A stretch of 64,000 nucleotides of DNA from Actinomycetota bacterium (lineage in GTDB: Bacteria; Actinomycetota; Thermoleophilia; BMS3ABIN01). Under the pieces are notes generated by a model. It saw only the letters and a list, made by a program, of their open reading frames with translations. It was not told the origin of the DNA and searched no databases. Positions 1 through 8,794 of this stretch are shown here, piece by piece. Position 1 is the stretch's first letter. Every line of letters starts with the position of its first letter. The position numbers and the translations under genes are program-made. The DNA is taken from contig JACRMB010000005.1 in NCBI GenBank assembly GCA_016235065.1, forward strand, positions 135,524-199,523, read 5' to 3'.

Positions 1-1351
1 TCTCGAGGTTCGCGAACCTGGCAGCCTTCGTGAGGTCGGCTCGTATGCCGGGATAAAACTCGAACAGACGGTCGAGCCCATCCTTCCCGTATCGTTCCAG
101 CACTTCTGCCAGCCCGCGGCCGGTACCGATGAATTCAGGCGGCAGCCCGATCGAATAAAGGGCTCCGGTGAAACTGATCGCCCGTGGCAGGTTGCTTGCC
201 CTGGCAGGCTCGATTGCGGCTATCAGTGCCGAGATCTCCGGGTCGGCTATCTCACCTGCCAGCTTGTCCGGCTGGGCCGCCGCCCTGGCGTAACCCACCG
301 CGCTCTTCCGGGCAAGGCGGTCACGCTGGCGCGGCATCAGCTCGGAAAGCGCGATCACAGTAGGCAGCAGCTGATTGAAGCTGTCCAGGTAATGGCGGGT
401 GAATACACCGACGAGCGTCGTCAGTTCGTCGCGTTCGGCGGCGCTGAAAGACAGCGGCGGCGTCCCATGGAGAAGCTCACCAGCCTTTATGGCGACTTGC
501 CGGGCGGCCTCACTGCCGCAGTCATAACGAAGACCTGACTGCACGGTAACAGTCCTTACGCCGGGGAAATCAGCAGCCAGGCGTTCGAAATTGTCCAGGC
601 TTACATGCCCCCGGAACGGCAGCGCGCCGCCGCCAAAGATCGGCAGCACCTCGATGCCGCGTTCGCTTCCCATCCTGCAGCAGTCGGATATGGCGATCTT
701 CACAGCCAGGACCGAGGGAACCATGCCATAGACCATGGCTGAATCGCTGCGGCCGAACATCAGGCGCAGATAAGGTATCGCATAATCCGAACCAGTTGCC
801 TGATCGAGATATTCCCCGAGGAAACGGCCGGCCGTCAGCAGTTCCGGCACCTCCTCGATCAGGGGGATCACCTGCACTGCGTCGGGATCGAGCGAGCCTC
901 CGAACTCCTTGTGCCCGAGTTCGATCACATCCTGGATACGCCGGCGCACGTCCACCAGCTCAGACGCCGTCTCCACCATCGGCACGATCACCTCGCGGAT
1001 AGCCCCCTGGCTGCCGGTTGAGGAAAGCTGATAATTCGATTCGATGACGCTCATCAGCGCCATCAACTGATGGAAGACCGTCTCCTTGGTGGCGCTGGAG
1101 ATGCGTGGCGTCACCATGACATCCCGCCCGGGGACCAGCCCCCTCTCCACCAGGCCGAGGGCAATCTCAGCGGTCTGATGGTAGGGAGTGAGTTTGCCCT
1201 CATAGTCAACCATCACTTCCTCGATGCCGAGGCCGATAGGCTGGGGCGTCAAAGCGTCGATCGCTTCTCGCGGCTCATCTCTTACCGACACATAGCGCGA
1301 GGCGCTGTCGGGATGCTGGGTCATCATGGTGGAGGGAATAAAGGTTTCCAA
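1..1351 (-). CDS. ppcA: Archaeal-type phosphoenolpyruvate carboxylase, C-terminus cut by window edge
   Basis: Carboxylates phosphoenolpyruvate to oxaloacetate, refilling the TCA cycle. I translated the minus strand: the N-terminus has the family signature IPSTMMTQHPDSA, followed by PQPIGLGIEEVMVDYEGK, matching the short archaeal-type enzymes and not the long bacterial ppc. About 450 codons are present; the family runs to roughly 480-540, so only the end is missing. A TTG start at 1349-1351 is preceded by an AGAGG ribosome site; two ATG codons eight residues in are possible alternatives but would remove the conserved IPST. It lies 27 nt after gatB on the same strand, so it may be cotranscribed. 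This type is sporadic in bacteria. Confidence 0.9.
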   Translation of the reverse strand, partial: METFIPSTMMTQHPDSASRYVSVRDEPREAIDALTPQPIGLGIEEVMVDYEGKLTPYHQTAEIALGLVERGLVPGRDVMVTPRISSATKETVFHQLMALMSVIESNYQLSSTGSQGAIREVIVPMVETASELVDVRRRIQDVIELGHKEFGGSLDPDAVQVIPLIEEVPELLTAGRFLGEYLDQATGSDYAIPYLRLMFGRSDSAMVYGMVPSVLAVKIAISDCCRMGSERGIEVLPIFGGGALPFRGHVSLDNFERLAADFPGVRTVTVQSGLRYDCGSEAARQVAIKAGELLHGTPPLSFSAAERDELTTLVGVFTRHYLDSFNQLLPTVIALSELMPRQRDRLARKSAVGYARAAAQPDKLAGEIADPEISALIAAIEPARASNLPRAISFTGALYSIGLPPEFIGTGRGLAEVLERYGKDGLDRLFEFYPGIRADLTKAARFANLE

Positions 1352-1378
1352 GAATACCTCTGGGGATCAAGCCGGCGG

Positions 1379-2827
1379 TCAGCCGGACAGTTTTTTCCTG
1401 AGCAGCTCGTTGACCACCTTGGGATTCGCCTGCCCGCTGGTAGCCTTCATGACCTGGCCAACGAAGAAGCCGATCACCTGCTCCCTGCCGGCCCGGTACT
1501 GCTCGACCTGTTTGGGATTGTCCGCGATAGCCTGGTCGATATGCGACTCAAGCTCGGACTGATCGGATATCTGGGTAAGGCCTTTCGCCTTGACGATCTC
1601 AGCCGGGCCAGAGCCGCTCTCACACATCTCGGCGAACACTTCCTTGCCGACATTGGCGCTCACCTTGCCGTCAGCGACCATCTTCAACAGCTCCGCCAGG
1701 CTCTGCGGTTTAACCCGGCAACCGGAAATATCCTGCCCGGAAGCGTTCAGATATCCCAGCAGTTCGCCCATGACCCAGTTGCTCACTGTCTTGGCATCAT
1801 CGTGGTGCTCGAGCACGGCTTCGAAATAATCGGCCAGCTCCCGGCTCGCGGTCAGCACCTCGGCATTGTACTCGGGCAGGTCCAGGTCTTTCATATAGCG
1901 GCGCGACCGAGCTTCGGGAAGTTCCGGCATCTCCGCCCGGACTTCGTCGATGAAGTCCGCGGTCGCGATCAGCGGCACCAGATCAGGCTCAGGGAAATAG
2001 CGGTAATCGTGGGCGAACTCCTTGGAGCGCAAGGGGCTGATATCGCCAGTCGTGACATCGAAATGGACCGTCTGCTGAACTACTTTCTCACCGTTCTTCA
2101 GCAACTCGGTCTGGCGTGCGATCTCCTGGGTCAGACCCTTTTCGAGGTGCTTGAAGCTGTTCATGTTCTTGAGCTCTGTCTTGACGCCCAGTCCGGTATC
2201 GCCTGCCGGCCGCATTGAGATGTTGGCGTCGCAGCGCAGCGACCCTTCCTCCATATTGCAGTCGGAGACGTCAAGATACTGAAGCGTGTTCTTGAGCTTG
2301 TTGAGGAAAGCCCGGGCAACCTGCGGTGAGTGTATATCCGGCCGCGTGACAATCTCCACAAGAGGTGTCCCCGAGCGGTTGAAGTCGATCAGGGAATAAG
2401 TGGAGCCGGCGATCCGGCCGCTCTCGCCGCAATGGATGTTCTTGGCTGTGTCTTCCTCCTGATGCACCCGCTCGATGCCTACGCGGTAGGTCTCGCCTTC
2501 CACTGCTACGTGAAGCTGTCCGTCCACCGCGAAAGGCTGGTCGTACTGGGATATCTGATAACCCTTGGGAAGGTCGGGATAAAAATAGTTCTTCCGGTGG
2601 AATATGCTCTTCTCAGGGACTGAGCATTCCAGCGCCAGCGATATCCTGGCAAGGTAGCGGATAGCCTGGCGGTTCATCACCGGCAGCGCCCCCGGGTGCG
2701 CCAGGCAGACCGGGCAGATACGGGTGTTGGGCTCACCGCCGAACTCCACCCGGCAACCGCAGAACATCTTGCTCTTCGTCGAGAGCTCGACGTGGATCTC
2801 GAGGCCGATGACCGGTTCGAATTCCAT
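1379..2827 (-). CDS. gatB: Aspartyl/glutamyl-tRNA amidotransferase subunit B
   Basis: GatB binds misacylated Glu-tRNA(Gln) or Asp-tRNA(Asn) and activates the carboxylate for amidation inside the GatCAB complex. The protein opens with the typical FEPVIGLEIHVEL and has the metal-site cysteines (CGC, then CPVCLAHPG). At 482 residues it is full length, with the C-terminal YqeY-like tail (GQVMKATSGQANPKVVNELL). The ATG abuts the gatA stop exactly, as expected for a translationally coupled gatC-gatA-gatB operon. Because a GlnRS gene is also present (49170), the complex may mainly serve Asn-tRNA; that is inference. Confidence 0.97.
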   Translation of the reverse strand: MEFEPVIGLEIHVELSTKSKMFCGCRVEFGGEPNTRICPVCLAHPGALPVMNRQAIRYLARISLALECSVPEKSIFHRKNYFYPDLPKGYQISQYDQPFAVDGQLHVAVEGETYRVGIERVHQEEDTAKNIHCGESGRIAGSTYSLIDFNRSGTPLVEIVTRPDIHSPQVARAFLNKLKNTLQYLDVSDCNMEEGSLRCDANISMRPAGDTGLGVKTELKNMNSFKHLEKGLTQEIARQTELLKNGEKVVQQTVHFDVTTGDISPLRSKEFAHDYRYFPEPDLVPLIATADFIDEVRAEMPELPEARSRRYMKDLDLPEYNAEVLTASRELADYFEAVLEHHDDAKTVSNWVMGELLGYLNASGQDISGCRVKPQSLAELLKMVADGKVSANVGKEVFAEMCESGSGPAEIVKAKGLTQISDQSELESHIDQAIADNPKQVEQYRAGREQVIGFFVGQVMKATSGQANPKVVNELLRKKLSG

Positions 2828-4285
2828 CTAGTCCTGCCCTTCGATGAGCGGTGACACCTTGTCGAAACCTATCGCCGCCTCGGCGCTGTACGCCGTCTGC
2901 AAAAGCGTCGGCGCCGTGAAGGCCTTGCCGATTATCTGAAGCCCCACAGGCAATCCTTCGGAAAGCCCAGCCGGGATCGATATAGCCGGCAGGCCAGCCA
3001 GGTTCACGGGAATGGTGCAGATGTCAGACTTGTACATCGTCAGCGGATCGCCGGTCTTCTCTCCCAGGCGGAAAGCAGTGGTCGGCGCTGTCGGCGATAT
3101 AAGCATGTCGAAGTCAGAGAGAGCTTTGGCAAAATCCTGAACGATCAGCGTACGCACCTTCTGGGCCTGACCGTAGTAGGCGTCGTAATATCCCGAACTG
3201 AGAGCGTGAGTCCCCAGCATGATGCGTCGTTTTACCTCGTCACCGAACCCAAGCCTGCGGGTCTCCTCATACATCTCGGTAATGTCGACTGTCCCGCCTG
3301 CGCGCAGTCCATAACGGACGCCATCAAAGCGGGCCAGGTTGGCGCTGGCTTCAGCAGGCGCCAGGATGTAGTACGCAGGGAGCGCGTACTCTGCATGAGG
3401 CAGGCTGGCTTCACCGATCTCGGCGCCGGCGGCCTCGAGCCGCGCGACCGCCCGGTTGAAAATCTCCCTGACTCCGGCATCGAAGCCCTCGCCCACCAGT
3501 TCCTTCACGACACCGAGACGTATTCCCGTAAGATCACGGTCCTCAAGCGGGGGAATATCAACTGGATATTCCACAGAGGTAGAGTCGAGCGGATCCTTGC
3601 CGACCAGGAACTGCAGCATCAGGTGCGCGTCACGGACGTTTTTCGTGATCGGTCCGACCTGGTCGAACGAAGAAGCGAACGCTATCAGGCCATAACGGGA
3701 TACGCTGCCGTATGTAGGTTTGAGCCCGACGACTCCGCAGAAGGCTGCAGGCTGACGGATGGAACCACCTGTATCCGAGCCCAGCGCCCACACGCACTCC
3801 CCCGCCGCGACCGCGGCAGCCGATCCACCGCTGGAACCTCCAGGTACCCGTTCCAGGTCCCAGGGATTCCTCGTTGGTCCATAAGCAGAATTCTCTGTGG
3901 ATGAACCCATAGCGAACTCGTCCATGTTGGTCTTGCCGAGGGTGACGATACCGGCGTCAATCATCCTCTGGACGCAGGTGGCGGTATAAATAGGGTTATA
4001 GTCCTCCAGCATCTTCGAAGCGCAGGTCGTGGTGACGCCGCGCGTGCAGAGGACATCCTTGATGGCCGTCGGCAGTCCCGCCAGCGGCGCCCGGCTTCCG
4101 CTCTGAGCGTCCACGGCAGCCGCCTCTTCCCTGGCACTCCCGGCGGTCACCTTGAGATAGGCGAATACATCCCTGTCGTGCCGTTCGATCTGGGAAAGAG
4201 AAGCCTCGGTCAACTCGGCGGAGCTGATCTCGCCCCTGCCCATAAGTTCCAATGCCTCGGTGGCTGTCAGTCTAAGGAGGTTCAA
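2828..4285 (-). CDS. gatA: Aspartyl/glutamyl-tRNA amidotransferase subunit A
   Basis: GatA is the glutaminase that releases ammonia for GatB. The amidase-signature triad is visible: Lys in AIKDVLCTRG, the cis-Ser in GSSGGSAAAVAAG and the nucleophile in SDTGGSIRQPA. The longest frame reaches further upstream, but that part overlaps gatC and is unlike GatA. I chose the TTG at 4283-4285, which gives 485 residues starting LNLLRLTATEALELM, the usual GatA beginning and length. The start lies 4 nt past the gatC stop. Confidence 0.95.
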   Translation of the reverse strand: MNLLRLTATEALELMGRGEISSAELTEASLSQIERHDRDVFAYLKVTAGSAREEAAAVDAQSGSRAPLAGLPTAIKDVLCTRGVTTTCASKMLEDYNPIYTATCVQRMIDAGIVTLGKTNMDEFAMGSSTENSAYGPTRNPWDLERVPGGSSGGSAAAVAAGECVWALGSDTGGSIRQPAAFCGVVGLKPTYGSVSRYGLIAFASSFDQVGPITKNVRDAHLMLQFLVGKDPLDSTSVEYPVDIPPLEDRDLTGIRLGVVKELVGEGFDAGVREIFNRAVARLEAAGAEIGEASLPHAEYALPAYYILAPAEASANLARFDGVRYGLRAGGTVDITEMYEETRRLGFGDEVKRRIMLGTHALSSGYYDAYYGQAQKVRTLIVQDFAKALSDFDMLISPTAPTTAFRLGEKTGDPLTMYKSDICTIPVNLAGLPAISIPAGLSEGLPVGLQIIGKAFTAPTLLQTAYSAEAAIGFDKVSPLIEGQD

Positions 4286-4289
4286 TCGC

Positions 4290-4577
4290 TCACGCTTCCA
4301 GTATCGGTGGCACCCTGAACGCGCCCTTTTCCACTTCGGGGCCATTCGCGAGCGCCTCGTCGTGATCGACCGAGGGCCTGGGTTCGTCCTCACGGAATAT
4401 ATTCGACAGATCGATGACGTGGGATGTCGGCTCGACCCCGGAAAGGTCCAGCTCTGATATCTTGTCTATATGGCTGAGAATCGATGAAAGCTGGTCGGCA
4501 TACCGATCCAGCTCTTCAGCCTCGACCTTGAGCCGAGCCAGCTTTGCCACGTAAATTACGTCGTCGTGAGTTACCAA
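4290..4577 (-). CDS. gatC: Aspartyl/glutamyl-tRNA amidotransferase subunit C
   Basis: GatC is the small belt subunit that wraps and stabilises GatA-GatB. The sequence VTHDDVIYVAKLARLKVEAEEL is the conserved N-terminus, and the end (VDHDEALANGPEVEKGAFRVPPILE) is typical. I chose the TTG at 4575-4577 (95 residues, the family length), with a GAGG about 8 nt upstream; in-frame starts up to 4640 add an unrelated leader. It is the first gene of the gatCAB run. The 194 bases between it and cheR hold no gene I can support. Confidence 0.9.
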   Translation of the reverse strand: MVTHDDVIYVAKLARLKVEAEELDRYADQLSSILSHIDKISELDLSGVEPTSHVIDLSNIFREDEPRPSVDHDEALANGPEVEKGAFRVPPILEA

Positions 4578-4771
4578 ATCTCCGGCCTCATTATTGCTTT
4601 GCAGGAAGGCGACCCGTAGCAGCATACTGCCCTGAGCCACGCAAGCAGAAAGTTTATCACAAGCTCTGGTGAGAGGGATGCCGGGGGATGCCAGAAATGG
4701 CTCAGCTGGTTATAAAGCAAGACCGGCAGAAATGCCGGGAGGAACGGATGCGGGCCTGAACTGCGGGAGAC

Positions 4772-6208
4772 TCAGGTCTCCATGCTTCCGAGGTTCTCGA
4801 CTTTCCATTCGCAGAGGTTGACCAGCGCCTCGCCGTCGAAGGCATCCAGGTCGATCTCCCAGCGGCCCGGGGGATCATCCTTGAGAGCTTTTACCGCGTT
4901 ACGATATTCCTTGACAGCGCCCTTGAAACTGCCAAGCCTTTCGAGGGTATTGGCAAGATGGAAATATGCCAGGCCGTGGGTGTTGTCACAATAAATCGTA
5001 CGCCGGAACGATTCGGCTGCCATCTCCAGGTCATTTTTGCGCTCATATGCGATTCCCAAAAGAAAATGGGCTTCAGCCGTGTCGCCATTGCGTTTGATGG
5101 CGTCAAGTAACAATTCGACAGCCTTGTCGTTCTCTCCGAGGTCTATGCTTGTGCGCGCCTTGCTAACCAGCGGATCCGTTCGTTCCTGTCCATCCTCAGC
5201 TGTAACGGGTTCCGCCTGCGGGTCATCGATGAGATCGGCTTCGCTCCTGGCATCACGCCTTTCTTCTGATAAGCGCCTGTCTGCAGTCACTCCCGGCGGC
5301 AGCGGTGCATCCCGCAGACGGCGGTCGGGGATAAAACGCCTGCCTTCAAGCGAACGCGGCAGAGGTTTGTTATAGATAAAAGCATCACCCATCTCCACGA
5401 GACTGTATTTAGCGGACATCTTCCATAGCGTCTCCGAGTGACCCAGGAACAGGTAGCCGCCTGGATTGAGGATATCGAAGAAGTGTTCGATCACATACTT
5501 GGCCGTCTCATGAGTGAAATAGATGATCACGTTCCGGCAGAAGACGATGTCGCAGGTGCCGAAGATGCTGATCGGCAGCGGATCGGTGACCATATTGTGG
5601 CGGACGAAATGCACCATGCGCCTGACCGGCTCCACAACCCGGTAGCCACCATCACTCTGCCGGAAGTACTTCTCCCGATGCAGGCGGTCCATCCCGTTAA
5701 GCCGGCGTTCGGCATACCAGCCCCGCTGGGCTGTGGCCAGGGCCGACTCGCTTAAGTCAGTACCCAGGATCTGGATATTCCAGGAATCCGGGTCGGGAAG
5801 GACGTCCAGAAGAGACATTGCCAGTGAATATGGTTCCTGCCCGGTGGAGCAGCCCGCACTCCAGAACCGCAAACTCCTGTAGCCATCGGCCTTCCGCCTG
5901 ACTATCTCAGGAATGACATATTTACGCAGGGCGTCGAATTGGGGCTGATTGCGGAAAAACTGTGTTTCCTGGACTGACAGATGGTCCAGCAGCCGGCGGA
6001 GTTCGACTTCCCGCTCGGGAACACTGGTCAGACGCTCATAATAGTCGGAGAGGGTATCGACGCCGATCTCGTCAGCGCGGTCCGAGAGGCCCAGTCTTAG
6101 CAGGTCGCGCTTGCCCCTGTCGAAGAATATCCCGCTTGTCTGGTTGATCAGCTTGCGGAACTTCTCGAAATCCTCCTCCGTCAACTCATATTTTTTGGCA
6201 GGGATCAT
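4772..6208 (-). CDS. CheR-type receptor methyltransferase with C-terminal TPR domain (WspC-like)
   Basis: Transfers methyl groups from SAM to glutamates on the chemoreceptor. Residues about 10-275 are CheR: the N-terminal helical part, then the SAM fold with FWSAGCSTGQEPYSLAM and the CDIVFCRNVIIYF and NPGGYLFLGHSE motifs. After a charged linker (about 285-345), residues about 350-450 form TPR-like repeats (AHFLLGIAYERKNDLEMAAESF). A CheR with TPRs is the form found as WspC in Wsp systems. Its ATG overlaps the stop of the diguanylate-cyclase gene by 4 nt (ATGA), so the two are coupled. It is the last gene of the chemosensory operon. Confidence 0.93.
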   Translation of the reverse strand: MIPAKKYELTEEDFEKFRKLINQTSGIFFDRGKRDLLRLGLSDRADEIGVDTLSDYYERLTSVPEREVELRRLLDHLSVQETQFFRNQPQFDALRKYVIPEIVRRKADGYRSLRFWSAGCSTGQEPYSLAMSLLDVLPDPDSWNIQILGTDLSESALATAQRGWYAERRLNGMDRLHREKYFRQSDGGYRVVEPVRRMVHFVRHNMVTDPLPISIFGTCDIVFCRNVIIYFTHETAKYVIEHFFDILNPGGYLFLGHSETLWKMSAKYSLVEMGDAFIYNKPLPRSLEGRRFIPDRRLRDAPLPPGVTADRRLSEERRDARSEADLIDDPQAEPVTAEDGQERTDPLVSKARTSIDLGENDKAVELLLDAIKRNGDTAEAHFLLGIAYERKNDLEMAAESFRRTIYCDNTHGLAYFHLANTLERLGSFKGAVKEYRNAVKALKDDPPGRWEIDLDAFDGEALVNLCEWKVENLGSMET

Positions 6209-7704
6209 CTCACACCGCCGACAACGACCTTGTTCTTCCCGGTTTTCTTGGCCTCATAAAGAGCCGCGTCTGCGACCTGGACCAGCTCGGTCTGGCTCTC
6301 GACTTCACACTCGGGATAGGCGGCGATGCCGAGGCTGATCGTCAGGCGAATCTTTCCCTCCGAAGCGTCGAACTCGTTATGTTCGACCGCATGTCTGATC
6401 CTCTCAGCAACAGTCTCTGCCTGTCTGAGCGAAGTCTGAGGCATCAACACTGCGAACTCCTCGCCCCCGTATCGTGCCAGGATGTCTACATCTCTTACCT
6501 GACGCTGGATGACAAGCGCCATGGACTTCAGGATGTCATCACCAACCTGATGTCCATAAGTGTCATTGATATGTTTGAAGAAATCGATATCGATCATGAT
6601 CATCGCCAGCTGTGTCTTGTAACGTTTCGTCCGGAGGAATTCCTGTTCCAGCAGTTCATAAAAATGGCGGTGGTTGAACAGGCGCGTCAGACCGTCGGTT
6701 ACTGCCAGCCGCTTAGTCCCCTCGTGCAACCTGGCGTTATCCACGACGACACTAGCGGGATATTCGAGGATGTCCAGGACCTGCCGAATATCCTCGACGA
6801 AAGCGTCAGACTTGGGGCTGTTCAATGTCAGCACCGCTATGGTCTTGCCTCTGGCCATCAGCGGGATTGTCAGCACAGAGCCGAACGAATCACATTCTGG
6901 ATGTGAGCCTTCGAGGAAGACCGGATCGGCATCTATGATCAAATCGAGCTCCTTGATCGTTGTTCCTGGTAAAAGGTATCCGGATGCCGCTTCAAACGCC
7001 TGTGACTTTGAAAGATCGAAATATTCCTTGCCGACGGCGTTATGGACATGCATTATCAGCTCCAGCTCGTCCACGAGAAGCACTGAGCATATATAACAAT
7101 CAGTCACCTTGGCGATCACAGACAGGACAGAACTCACCGTGATCGCGCAGTCTTCACTCAAGGTGTTGAGTTTGCTGATCTCGTTGATAATAGTGGCTTC
7201 GTACAGTTTGCGGTCGAGCAGGTCGTTGACTCTTGAGAGCACATCGGTCTCGTCCTGCTTTGAAAACATCGCATGGGCGATACCCTGCTTTGGATAGTCA
7301 TCGGCTGCGCCTCTTTCCTCGAGCAATTCGTGGACGCTGGCGCCCAGTCCGGTAAGCTTGAAGTCCTTGGTCACATAGCGATCTGCGCCGGTTTTCAGAC
7401 CCCAGAACTTGTCGGTCTCCTGCGAGCGGCTGGTGAGCATCACTACCGGGATATGCGCGGTGCGGCGATCGTCTTTCAGCAGCCTGCATACCTGATAACC
7501 GTTCATCCGTGGCATCTCGATATCTAGCACGATGATATCCGGATTCATGCTGAATGCCTGGGTCACAGCTTCGATGCCGTCACAGGCCAGAACGACTTCG
7601 AAGCCCTCCCTGCTGAGTACTGACTTTATTATCTGCCGCTGGGTGGGGCTGTCTTCAGCCACCAGGACCCTGTATTTATGCTCTTGTGGCTGGATTGCTT
7701 CCAT
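6205..7704 (-). CDS. Response regulator diguanylate cyclase, REC-GAF-GGDEF (WspR-like)
   Basis: Likely output of the chemosensory operon: makes c-di-GMP from two GTP. Residues 12-125 are a receiver domain with phospho-acceptor Asp61 in IIVLDIEMPRMNG. Residues about 165-325 look like a GAF domain. Residues about 330-499 are GGDEF with the active-site GGEEF at 413-417 and an inhibitory I-site RDVD at 404-407, exactly five residues upstream, so product feedback inhibition is expected. It sits between cheB and cheR, as a Wsp-type regulator would. WspR itself has REC-GGDEF without a GAF, so this is a variant. Confidence 0.95.
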   Translation of the reverse strand: MEAIQPQEHKYRVLVAEDSPTQRQIIKSVLSREGFEVVLACDGIEAVTQAFSMNPDIIVLDIEMPRMNGYQVCRLLKDDRRTAHIPVVMLTSRSQETDKFWGLKTGADRYVTKDFKLTGLGASVHELLEERGAADDYPKQGIAHAMFSKQDETDVLSRVNDLLDRKLYEATIINEISKLNTLSEDCAITVSSVLSVIAKVTDCYICSVLLVDELELIMHVHNAVGKEYFDLSKSQAFEAASGYLLPGTTIKELDLIIDADPVFLEGSHPECDSFGSVLTIPLMARGKTIAVLTLNSPKSDAFVEDIRQVLDILEYPASVVVDNARLHEGTKRLAVTDGLTRLFNHRHFYELLEQEFLRTKRYKTQLAMIMIDIDFFKHINDTYGHQVGDDILKSMALVIQRQVRDVDILARYGGEEFAVLMPQTSLRQAETVAERIRHAVEHNEFDASEGKIRLTISLGIAAYPECEVESQTELVQVADAALYEAKKTGKNKVVVGGVR

Positions 7705-7706
7705 GG

Positions 7707-8777
7707 TTACGCAAACTCCATTATCAATCGGCTGACGTCAGACAGTGGAACAACGCGGTCCACGCCGCCGAGTTTTATTGCTTCCTTGGCCATACTGAAA
7801 ATTACGGACGTATTCTTGTCCTGGGCTATCGTGCGGCCCCCACGGTCGTGGATGGCTTTGATGCCCTGGGCGCCGTCCCGTCCCATTCCTGTCAAGATAA
7901 TGCCGACGGCGCTGTTACCATATGCATCGGCTACAGACTCCAGCAGTACATCGATAGACGGTTTGTGCGGACCGGGAATCTGTCTGTCGACGAGGTGTAT
8001 ACGGCCTCCGCTGGTCACGACCATGTGAATCCCATCTGGAGCGATGACGACTTCACCCGGCTCGATAAGATGGCCGTCGCTGCCCTTGGTGATCTTCAGG
8101 CTGGTGCTGCCACTCAGCCATTCGATCAGACCGTCGGTGAATCCGGGAGCGATGTGCTGCACGATCACGATGCCGGCGCTGAAATCCACAGGGAGGCTGC
8201 ACAGGATCCTTTGCAGGGCCTGCGGCCCTCCGGTGGATGACCCGATGGCAACCAGCCTGCATCCGGACCTGGATGCTGAAGGCGGAGCAATCGATGGAAC
8301 ATCGAAAGCATGGTTCAGCAGGCGCGCTCGCGGGTGGGTGATGACCCGTACCCTCGACAGCATCTTGATCTTGGCCCTCAGATCGGCGCCGATATTATCG
8401 AAGTCTTCCAGTGAGGAGGGTGTCGGCTTACTGATGACATCTACTGCCCCGGCCCCGAGTGCCCGGGCGGCGTTGGCGGTGTTTTCCTTGTCTACAACAG
8501 AACTGACCACGAGCACCGGCACGGGATTGTAGGCCATGATGTGCTCGATGGCGGCAAGCCCGTCCATCACCGGCATGTTCACGTCCATGGTGACAAGATC
8601 CGGCTCGAGTGTCTCTACCTGCTCTATCGCCTCACGGCCGTCGCCAGCAGTGCCAACGACCCTGATGTCAGCATCCTTCTCGAGCATGCGGCAGAGCATT
8701 AGCCGGACAGTCGGAGAATCATCCGCGACCAGCACTCGCACCTTTTTTGATTCATGAAGTCTGAGGTTGGCTTCCAT
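7707..8777 (-). CDS. cheB: CheB chemoreceptor methylesterase/glutamine deamidase
   Basis: Removes methyl groups from the receptor and can deamidate glutamines, opposing CheR. Residues 12-130 are a receiver domain with Asp65 in VTMDVNMPVMDG. The esterase domain has the catalytic triad: Ser181 in IGSSTGGPQ, His208 in VIVQHIAPGF and Asp301 in LTGMGRDGAQG. At 356 residues it is full length. The stop lies 2 nt before the diguanylate-cyclase start, within one tight operon. It is presumably phosphorylated by the adjacent CheA. Confidence 0.97.
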   Translation of the reverse strand: MEANLRLHESKKVRVLVADDSPTVRLMLCRMLEKDADIRVVGTAGDGREAIEQVETLEPDLVTMDVNMPVMDGLAAIEHIMAYNPVPVLVVSSVVDKENTANAARALGAGAVDVISKPTPSSLEDFDNIGADLRAKIKMLSRVRVITHPRARLLNHAFDVPSIAPPSASRSGCRLVAIGSSTGGPQALQRILCSLPVDFSAGIVIVQHIAPGFTDGLIEWLSGSTSLKITKGSDGHLIEPGEVVIAPDGIHMVVTSGGRIHLVDRQIPGPHKPSIDVLLESVADAYGNSAVGIILTGMGRDGAQGIKAIHDRGGRTIAQDKNTSVIFSMAKEAIKLGGVDRVVPLSDVSRLIMEFA

Positions 8778-8794
8778 GATCCCCCGGGTGGCGC

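Noticed and set aside
1070-2218. 382-codon plus-strand frame
   Set aside because: Lies antisense to gatB, whose family motifs are clear; the frame has no recognisable motif and is a codon-bias shadow.
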